From Pediococcus parvulus (GTDB taxonomy: Bacteria > Bacillota > Bacilli > Lactobacillales > Lactobacillaceae), in the NCBI RefSeq assembly GCF_007990205.1, contig NZ_BJWE01000012.1:1-42981 (forward strand): a DNA stretch of 42,981 nt, given 5' to 3'. Positions within the stretch are counted from its first letter, which is position 1. Every line of letters starts with the position of its first letter. The notes under the pieces were generated by a model that saw only the letters and a list, made by a program, of their open reading frames with translations, did no database searches and was not told the DNA's origin. Positions 8,537-13,889 of the stretch are shown here, piece after piece. Made by a program: the position numbers and the translations under genes.

Positions 8537-8659
8537 ATGAAACTAATAGAAACAGATCATGTCAGATTAACAGCAACAAAAAAGAAATTTAGTTGGTTAG
8601 AACTAGCTGCATGGATAGCTTTAATTGTATCTTTGAGCTGGTTATGGAAGAAGAATTAA
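8537..8659 (+). CDS. Small single-span membrane protein, 40 residues
   Basis: The ORF starts MKLIETDHVRLTATKKKF and ends SWLWKKN. Residues about 19-37 form one hydrophobic, Trp-rich membrane segment flanked by lysines. It has a ribosome site (AAGGGAAG) seven bases before the ATG and a strong terminator directly after the stop codon, which together make it a credible gene despite its size. The function is unknown. The N-terminal polar part and a single anchor resemble many small lactobacillar membrane peptides, but nothing specific is recognised. Confidence 0.55.
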   Translation: MKLIETDHVRLTATKKKFSWLELAAWIALIVSLSWLWKKN

Positions 8660-8666
8660 TTTACAC

Positions 8667-8714
8667 AAAAAACTAGAATCCACCTTACTTTGATTAAGGA
8701 AGATTCTAGTTTTT
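8667..8714. terminator. Bidirectional terminator between convergent small genes
   Basis: AAAAAACTAGAATC (8667-8680) pairs with GATTCTAGTTTTT (8702-8714). Flanking A and T runs let it end both the small plus-strand gene at 8537 and the minus-strand gene at 8727. Confidence 0.85.
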
Positions 8715-8726
8715 AATTGGCACAAA

Positions 8727-9143
8727 TTAAGTACGTGCCCGAAATTGATGGCGACATGTCGGACAGGTAATTTGAATTTTTCCTTTTCCTTTAGGGATGC
8801 GAATGCGTTGGTGACAGTTTTTACAGGTGAAAAAGCGATATTGTTTGCGTTGCTGCCATTCCTGATAACGGCGACTTATCGGTTTAGTTAACCAAGCTGT
8901 CCATTGCTGAAATTTTCCGTTTTCTCGAGCTCGTTGGTAGATTTTTCGTGAAAACACGCGCCAATAAGTAGCGATCAGAAAAAGCAGGCCCAACAGATTG
9001 AGCCAACCAGCGTGGATAAAGATGGTTAAGAAAATTAGGATCAAACCACAACTAATCAAAAATTTATTCAAACTGTCCATGATTCCGTAACGGCCCTGCA
9101 TGAACTGTACGACCTTATAAAGCCATTTTGGTGGTTGTTTCAA
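8727..9143 (-). CDS. Membrane protein with C-terminal zinc ribbon
   Basis: The 138-residue protein has two closely spaced hydrophobic segments (about residues 26-60, from FLISCGLILIFLTIF to LLGLLFLIATYW). A strongly basic linker rich in Arg, Gln and Trp follows, and then a C-terminal zinc ribbon with two CxxC knuckles (CKNC and CPTC) from about residue 107. The ribbon should lie in the cytoplasm. This layout is common in small lactobacillar proteins of unknown function, and the ribbon may bind protein or nucleic acid. The gene is monocistronic and converges on the small membrane gene at 8537, with which it shares a terminator. The function is not assigned. Confidence 0.75.
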   Translation of the reverse strand: MKQPPKWLYKVVQFMQGRYGIMDSLNKFLISCGLILIFLTIFIHAGWLNLLGLLFLIATYWRVFSRKIYQRARENGKFQQWTAWLTKPISRRYQEWQQRKQYRFFTCKNCHQRIRIPKGKGKIQITCPTCRHQFRART

Positions 9144-9188
9144 TACTATTTCACCTCACTTTTGCTTAATAACAATTGATTGAAAACT

Positions 9189-9234
9189 AAACATGGCATG
9201 AAGCACTTAGACAATGAGTTCTCATGTCATGTTT
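9189..9234 (-). terminator. Hairpin, probable terminator of the acetyltransferase gene
   Basis: AAACATGGCATGA (9189-9201) pairs with TCATGTCATGTTT (9222-9234), with one G-U pair. On the minus strand it is followed only by a weak U tract (TTTAGTTTTC), so termination strength is uncertain. Confidence 0.45.
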
Positions 9235-9272
9235 AACATCATACAACAATCTCGCCTTAATATTCACCTGTC

Positions 9273-9737
9273 TTATGGTTTAAGGGTCATTTTTATAAAG
9301 GTTATCGGCATACCAAATGGTTTAGCAGCGCGTTCGCTGACCTTTTTGAAACCCATTTTGTTATAAAGGTGAATGGCGCGTTCATTAAAATCCGCCACTT
9401 CCAAGGTGACTTTGCCAAAGTAGTGGTAGTGCTGACGACCAAAGGCAATGCATTGTTGAACAAATTGTTCTCCGTAGCCTTTTCCAGTATCTTCAGGGCG
9501 AATTCCGAAGCCGATTTCCATGACGCCATTGTGAAACTGATATTCGTAAATTCCGAATAATTGCTCATTTTCATCTAAGATTGAAAAGTAATCGCTATTA
9601 CTCATCAGCAATTCGTTTAATAACTCAGAGCGACTAACTGAAGGTGGAAAATTATAAAATGTATGCGGTTCTGGATACTGCCAATTGAGGTAAGTATTTG
9701 CTTGTTGCGCATTCATTTTCATAATTCTGGCCATCAT
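9273..9737 (-). CDS. GNAT-family N-acetyltransferase
   Basis: The protein has about 154 residues and the GNAT fold: a variable N-terminus, strand 4 (GVMEIGFGIRPE), and the acetyl-CoA motif A, seen as RPEDTGKGYGEQFVQQCI, which fits the Q/R-x-x-G-x-G/A pyrophosphate loop. Motif B is FNERAIHLYNKMGFKKV. Such enzymes transfer acetyl from acetyl-CoA to an amine on a protein, antibiotic or small molecule; the substrate is unknown. The start at 9737 is chosen because AGAGGAAG stands seven bases before it. A GTG six bases further up touches the ribosome site and is unlikely. The gene is single, in the cytoplasm. Confidence 0.88.
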   Translation of the reverse strand: MMARIMKMNAQQANTYLNWQYPEPHTFYNFPPSVSRSELLNELLMSNSDYFSILDENEQLFGIYEYQFHNGVMEIGFGIRPEDTGKGYGEQFVQQCIAFGRQHYHYFGKVTLEVADFNERAIHLYNKMGFKKVSERAAKPFGMPITFIKMTLKP

Positions 9738-9811
9738 GGACACTTCCTCTCACTTTTACCACCATCATACGCTAAAACACCTTTGTTTCATAGCGATGAC
9801 GGGTATCTACC

Positions 9812-9973
9812 TTATTTTTTCTTCTGACCGATCACAATGGTTAGGCCAATTAAAACGGCACCTAAAATAAGGCAGATCGTATTGAATATTTGAGGTGAAA
9901 ATGGCCGAATAATTCCGATAACAAGCATCAAAACGGCCACCGCCAACAAGCGTTGATAAAATTTATTTGACAT
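9812..9973 (-). CDS. Small two-span membrane protein, 53 residues
   Basis: The ORF begins MSNKFYQRLLAVAVLMLVI and ends GLTIVIGQKKK. Two hydrophobic segments (residues about 8-21 and 29-48) are separated by a short loop with Pro and Gln, and the C-terminus is a lysine tail. A ribosome site GGAAG lies eight bases before the ATG. Such hairpin membrane proteins are frequent and mostly uncharacterised in lactobacilli. No function can be given. It reads away from the CRISPR region. Confidence 0.6.
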   Translation of the reverse strand: MSNKFYQRLLAVAVLMLVIGIIRPFSPQIFNTICLILGAVLIGLTIVIGQKKK

Positions 9974-10086
9974 TGAAAAACTTCCTTTTTTTAAATGGGT
10001 GGTTCTACTATTCTATATGCGAGCATTTTTATACCAGCGGGGCAAATGATACAGAATAAAATGTTTAGATTAAGGTATCAATGATA

Positions 10087-10095
10087 TGCTATGAT
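10087..10095 (+). promoter_or_regulatory. Extended -10 promoter of the crRNA-like RNA gene
   Basis: TGCTATGAT (10087-10095) is an extended -10 box (TGn before TATGAT, one mismatch from TATAAT). No good -35 is present, as is usual with this promoter type. Transcription would start near 10102, directly before the hairpin of the crRNA-like RNA. Confidence 0.6.
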
Positions 10096-10101
10096 AAATA
10101 T

Positions 10102-10212
10102 ATCATAGTGGATCTATGTGAATTGAAAAATGATCGTTATTTTTATGAGTCTTGTTGGCTACATTGAGTAGTCAAACTTGAGGCAGTTCTTTTATATAAG
10201 AACTGCCTTTTT
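10102..10212 (+). ncRNA. crRNA-like regulatory RNA of the type I-C system (CreR/CreA-like)
   Basis: Seen in sequence: a hairpin CATAG-tggat-CTATG (10104-10118), then TGAATTGAAAA (10119-10129), which equals the array's 11-nt repeat end TGAATTGAAAT at 10 of 11 positions. A spacer-like guide starts at 10130, and a terminator (AGGCAGTTCTT/AAGAACTGCCT, then TTTTT, 10181-10212) stands where a second repeat would be. The real array repeat also has a 5-nt loop and the same handle placement. Cas5c cleaves I-C pre-crRNA at the 3' base of this stem to leave an 11-nt handle, so this RNA should be processed and loaded. Guide positions 1-17 match 10235-10251 in the cas5c promoter with a single mismatch at position 6. 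Inference: it directs Cascade to repress the cas operon. Confidence 0.82.
10181..10212 (+). terminator. Terminator of the crRNA-like RNA
   Basis: AGGCAGTTCTT (10181-10191) pairs perfectly with AAGAACTGCCT (10198-10208), followed by TTTT. No ORF precedes it, which itself argues for a non-coding transcript. Confidence 0.88.
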
Positions 10213-10231
10213 AATCATCATAAATTATAAA

Positions 10232-10251
10232 CTCATGATAGTTATTTTTAT
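10232..10251 (+). promoter_or_regulatory. Partial protospacer with CTC PAM in the cas5c promoter
   Basis: CTC (10232-10234) fits the YYC PAM known for type I-C. The next 17 bases match the crRNA-like guide except at position 6, and position 18 is also mismatched. A full 35-nt protospacer would reach 10269 and cover the -35 box. Confidence 0.8.
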
Positions 10252-10259
10252 AGGAAATA

Positions 10260-10319
10260 TTGTTTTTTTTAAATAACCGTGTATAATACAAGTATAGTAA
10301 GATAAGAAAACGCTATCAA
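10260..10319 (+). promoter_or_regulatory. Promoter and cre-like box of the I-C interference operon
   Basis: TTGTTT (10260-10265) and TATAAT (10282-10287) are spaced by 16 bases, with transcription expected near 10294. The box AAGAAAACGCTATCAA (10304-10319) fits the CcpA cre consensus at 15 of 16 positions and lies just inside the transcript, where bound CcpA would block elongation. A good ribosome site (GGAGG) precedes cas5c. Confidence 0.65.
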
Positions 10320-10355
10320 GCAATTCTAATTCTACAGTGAAATGGAGGAAAAAAC

Positions 10356-11087
10356 ATGCCGGATAATTTATTAGAGTATGAGATGTGGGGCAAAAATGCA
10401 TTATACTGCGAGCCGCTTAGTCGTGGCTCAGAAAAAATGTCATTTCCGCTCCCTACTTATCAATCTTTGATCGGAACTTCCGAAAGTATTTACTGGAAGC
10501 CAACTTTTAAGTATGTTATTGATGATCTGAGGGTTATAAATCCGATTAAAGTCGAATCGAAATCAATGCGGCCATTAGATAAAAGACTTGCACTAAATCA
10601 TAATACGTTAGCCTTTTACACCTATTTATCTGATGTTAGGTATCAAGTACGCTGCCATATTGAGTGGAATTTGCAGAGAGAAGACTTGGTCGCTGATCGA
10701 AATATAAAGAAGCATACTGCAATTTTTAAACGAGCACTTAAGGCTGGAGGACGCAGAGATGTGTTTCTTGGAACACGTGAATGCCAGGGATATGTTAAAC
10801 CACAAATTTTTGGTTCCGGTGCTGGTTATTATGATGATGTGGAATCTCAATACTTCGGATTAATGTTTCATGGCTATAACTATCCATCTGATACAGGGGA
10901 TCCAATGCTTTCTGTGAGAATGGATGCACCAATAATGAAAAAGGGAGTTGTCCATTTTAAAAGACCAGAAGAGTGTAAGATTATTCAGCCAATTCGAAAA
11001 ATTAAAGACACTGGTGGCCATGACCAAAAATTATTTGAATCGGTAGATGACCTTTATAAGCAAATGATTAGAGGCGATGATAAATGA
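10356..11087 (+). CDS. cas5c: Cas5c (Cas5d), type I-C pre-crRNA endonuclease and Cascade subunit
   Basis: The 243-residue protein is the I-C-specific Cas5, which replaces Cas6: it cuts pre-crRNA at the base of the repeat hairpin and then stays on the 5' handle within Cascade. The N-terminal half carries the Cas5 RAMP fold with YEMWGKNALYCEPLSRGSE, typical of the family. A basic stretch with KKH (in DRNIKKHTAIFKRA) probably corresponds to the Lys-His catalytic pair described in Bacillus halodurans Cas5d. FLGTRECQGYVKP is the conserved glycine-rich segment. The ATG follows GGAGG. It overlaps cas8c by four bases (ATGA), so the two are translationally coupled. It is the first gene of the operon controlled by the promoter and crRNA-like RNA upstream. 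Confidence 0.96.
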   Translation: MPDNLLEYEMWGKNALYCEPLSRGSEKMSFPLPTYQSLIGTSESIYWKPTFKYVIDDLRVINPIKVESKSMRPLDKRLALNHNTLAFYTYLSDVRYQVRCHIEWNLQREDLVADRNIKKHTAIFKRALKAGGRRDVFLGTRECQGYVKPQIFGSGAGYYDDVESQYFGLMFHGYNYPSDTGDPMLSVRMDAPIMKKGVVHFKRPEECKIIQPIRKIKDTGGHDQKLFESVDDLYKQMIRGDDK

Positions 11088-12961
11088 CCGTATTTCAGGA
11101 TTTGGTTAAAGTCTATGATGATAATCAAGATATGATTGGTAAATTTGAGCAAGACCAATTCAAAAATGATTATACTTTATTGCCAGCTTCACATGTTTCC
11201 GTGAGAGTTCAAATTGAGGTCACTTTGAATAAAGATGGACAGTTTTATACTGCAAGACAATTAGATAAACCGGGTGAAACGACTGTGATTCCTGCAACAA
11301 TTCATTCTGCTAATCGAGCAAGTAATATAGCAGCACATCCGCTCCAAGATAAAATCAAATATGTCGCGGGCGATTACTCTGAATACGCAACTAATGATAA
11401 AAAAGCTAAGGCATATCACGAAGACTATCAAGACATTTTTGGGCAATGGGTACAATCGAAATTTTCAAATGCACGATTAATAGCCATTGAAAAATATCAA
11501 GAAAAAAATTCTTTGATAAAGGATCTTATTTCGGCCGGGGTCGTTACCCTAGATTCAGGGAAGTTAACCAGTAAGGATAGAGATGCTTATGTACGTTTTG
11601 ATGTGTATGATGACAATCCAGAATCAATATGGCGAGATACAGAGATGTATCAGTCGTGGACAAAATTTTACGGTCAATTGTTAAAAGAAAAAACACCACT
11701 AAATATCGATTATTTGACTGGAAAATTAGTTCCAACAACCAAATTAATTGAAAAAAACATTAATCCAGCCACAAGTGGTGCAAAATTGATTTCTGCCAAT
11801 GATTCTAGCAATTTCACCTATCGCGGAATGTTCTTGGGAGATGATTTTTATAGTATTGGCTATTTGGAATCCCAAAAAATGACTCATGCGCTAAAATGGT
11901 TAATTCAACGACAAGCTTTAAAGAGCGATAGTCGTGTGTATCTGTTTTGGAGTGAAGGTAATAGTAATGATTCCGTTGCACAAACTGCAAAATCTCTCAC
12001 AAGTGGCATAACAGATTGGCAGACTCAAAAATATCAATTGCTTTCACAGAGTAAAGGCCAGGGAGATACTGGACAACAAATATCCCACGCCTATAACTCA
12101 CGATTGTTGGGTCTTACTTCGGATATTGAGTATGGAAAACTAGTTCATATAATTTTTCTTGATGCCGCGACGACTGGAAGAATGGCAACTGTGTACTATA
12201 ACTTTATGGATACTAAAATTTTTAAGGAAAATATCGAGCATTGGGCAAAAAATTGTGGAGTAATTATTAATGACGGCGGTGGCCAACATATTTATACGCC
12301 AACTATTAATCAGCTTATTAGCAGTGCGTATAAAGTAGGCCGAGGCGGTCAACGTTACGAAACATTAAAAAAACATGCATTAGGAGAAATGATAGTTGCC
12401 ATCACAACTGGCCAGTCAATATCTGGTGATTTGCTAACCGTAATACAACACCGACTGGCTAAACCACAAGGGTATGATGCATTACATCAATGGTATAACG
12501 ATTTATATAATTTTGCTGCGGCCTTTAATTACAACCAAAAGGGAGGAAAAAAGAATATGGCTTTAAATATAGATAATCACGATCGATCATACTTATTTGG
12601 TCGGTTACTAGCACTTGCAAATGACATGGAAGAGCGTGTGTTGTATCAACGCCAATCCGCCAATTCTAATGTAAGTTCGCGATTGACAACGGCCTTACGT
12701 TTTATGACTAATTTTTCAAATCAGCCAGCGACAACCTGGAAAAGGATTAATGAAAGCATCGTGCAGTCCTACTTTGGGTCGTTGAGTGCTGGAAGCCAGC
12801 ATTATTATTTAGGTCAAGTTACTGACATTTTGGATTTGCTAGAAGATCATGGGATGACAGATGAACCACTAACACCTCAATATCTGACCGGATTTGCATC
12901 ACAATATGTTTATAATCATAAAAAACAAGACAAAAAGACAAGTCTACAAACGGAGGCGTAA
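11084..12961 (+). CDS. cas8c: Cas8c (Csd1), large subunit of type I-C Cascade
   Basis: The 625-residue Csd1-family protein recognises the PAM and starts R-loop formation. Family features include the N-terminal block with SHVSVRVQIEVTLNKDG, the central VYLFWSEGN and the GLTSDIEYGKLVHIIFLDAATTGRMA segment. The length agrees with typical Cas8c. The start overlaps the cas5c stop (ATGA), and cas7c begins three bases after its stop. The C-terminal 134 residues also carry an independent start for the small subunit Cas11c (separate entry). Codon use and base composition match its neighbours, so the operon is not a fresh insertion by this measure. Confidence 0.96.
   Translation: MTVFQDLVKVYDDNQDMIGKFEQDQFKNDYTLLPASHVSVRVQIEVTLNKDGQFYTARQLDKPGETTVIPATIHSANRASNIAAHPLQDKIKYVAGDYSEYATNDKKAKAYHEDYQDIFGQWVQSKFSNARLIAIEKYQEKNSLIKDLISAGVVTLDSGKLTSKDRDAYVRFDVYDDNPESIWRDTEMYQSWTKFYGQLLKEKTPLNIDYLTGKLVPTTKLIEKNINPATSGAKLISANDSSNFTYRGMFLGDDFYSIGYLESQKMTHALKWLIQRQALKSDSRVYLFWSEGNSNDSVAQTAKSLTSGITDWQTQKYQLLSQSKGQGDTGQQISHAYNSRLLGLTSDIEYGKLVHIIFLDAATTGRMATVYYNFMDTKIFKENIEHWAKNCGVIINDGGGQHIYTPTINQLISSAYKVGRGGQRYETLKKHALGEMIVAITTGQSISGDLLTVIQHRLAKPQGYDALHQWYNDLYNFAAAFNYNQKGGKKNMALNIDNHDRSYLFGRLLALANDMEERVLYQRQSANSNVSSRLTTALRFMTNFSNQPATTWKRINESIVQSYFGSLSAGSQHYYLGQVTDILDLLEDHGMTDEPLTPQYLTGFASQYVYNHKKQDKKTSLQTEA
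12557..12961 (+). CDS. cas11c: Cas11c small subunit, internal in-frame start within cas8c
   Basis: Inside cas8c a perfect ribosome site GGGAGG (12541-12546) stands ten bases before an in-frame ATG at 12557. It would give a 134-residue protein (MALNIDNHDRSYLFGRLLA...) that is mostly helical. In studied I-C systems the small Cascade subunit is made by exactly this kind of internal translation of cas8c, and the size fits. What is seen is the strong ribosome site and the frame; that Cas11c is produced here is inferred from the family. Confidence 0.85.
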   Translation: MALNIDNHDRSYLFGRLLALANDMEERVLYQRQSANSNVSSRLTTALRFMTNFSNQPATTWKRINESIVQSYFGSLSAGSQHYYLGQVTDILDLLEDHGMTDEPLTPQYLTGFASQYVYNHKKQDKKTSLQTEA

Positions 12962-12963
12962 AA

Positions 12964-13866
12964 ATGAGTTCAAATATTTTGGAACATAAAATTGATTTTT
13001 CAGTTGTTATCGGTGTTAAAAATGCCAATCCTAATGGTGATCCACTGGATGGCAATCGGCCACGAGTGAACGCGGATGGTTTTGGCGAAATTACAGATGT
13101 TGCAATTAAGCGTAAGATTCGTAACCGTTGGCAAGACATGCATAAACCAGTTTTGGTGTTAATGGAAGAAAGAGTCAAAGATGGTGTGATGAACATTCGA
13201 GATCGTGTGAAGCAGAGTGAGGCTGTTAGGGATGCTATTGCTTTACAAAAAGATGATAAAAGTCATTGGCGCGATGCTTTTTATAATGCGGCCTGTGCAA
13301 GCTGGCTAGATGTACGTGCTTTTGGACAGGTAATGCCATTTAGTGCAAGCAAAAAATTAAAAGATGGTCTGGATGGGGTATCGATTGGTATTCGTGGACC
13401 AGTTTCCATTCAATCTGCATACAGTGTTAACCCAATTAATATTAAAGAAGAGCAAATTACAAAGTCTATTAATCTCGAACCTGGTAGTGAAGGTAAGGCT
13501 AGTGATACGATGGGAACCAAGGCTTCTGTGCCATTTGCAGCATATAAATTTAATGGCAGTATTAATGTTGAGCAAGCAGAGAAGACTGGTTTTACGGAAG
13601 ATGATGCAGCGGATCTGAAAGAAGCTTTGAAAACGTTATTTGTTAATGATAGTTCTGCTGCACGTCCGGAAGGCTCTATGGCAGTCTTAAAGCTGGTTTG
13701 GTGGGAACATGGTTCCAAGTTGGGAAAATTTGCACCCTACATTATGCATGATTTGACAACTGTTGAAGTTCCAGAAAAAGCGCAAAACTTTAATGAAATT
13801 AAGATAACCGTTAACGATCCTTCAGACATGACTGGAATTCATAAGACAGTTACTGATGGCTATTAA
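12964..13866 (+). CDS. cas7c: Cas7c (Csd2), type I-C Cascade backbone
   Basis: The 300-residue Cas7 protein polymerises along the crRNA spacer, several copies per complex. It has the classic N-terminus FSVVIGVKNANPNGDPLDGN and the following RPRVNADGFGEITDVAIKRKIRNRW typical of Csd2. The thumb segment lies around residues 120-210, and the C-terminus has the family's LVWWEHGSKLG block. The start codon follows GGAGG three bases after the cas8c stop. Cas7 subunits bend the guide every six nucleotides, the property that makes the guide mismatch at position 6 of the upstream crRNA-like RNA meaningful. Confidence 0.96.
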   Translation: MSSNILEHKIDFSVVIGVKNANPNGDPLDGNRPRVNADGFGEITDVAIKRKIRNRWQDMHKPVLVLMEERVKDGVMNIRDRVKQSEAVRDAIALQKDDKSHWRDAFYNAACASWLDVRAFGQVMPFSASKKLKDGLDGVSIGIRGPVSIQSAYSVNPINIKEEQITKSINLEPGSEGKASDTMGTKASVPFAAYKFNGSINVEQAEKTGFTEDDAADLKEALKTLFVNDSSAARPEGSMAVLKLVWWEHGSKLGKFAPYIMHDLTTVEVPEKAQNFNEIKITVNDPSDMTGIHKTVTDGY

Positions 13867-13889
13867 ACATTTTGACGGGAGTTGGCAAA

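Noticed and set aside
8499-8540. 13-codon ORF overlapping the start of the 40-residue membrane protein
   Set aside because: The ribosome site belongs to the downstream ATG; nothing supports translation of the shorter one.
10235-10276. A 13-codon hydrophobic ORF (MIVIFIGNIVFFK) inside the guide target, possibly a CreT-like toxin
   Set aside because: It has no ribosome site, and the likely transcription start (about 10294) lies after it. The guide target sits on the cas promoter, so cas autoregulation fits better than a toxin-antitoxin pair.
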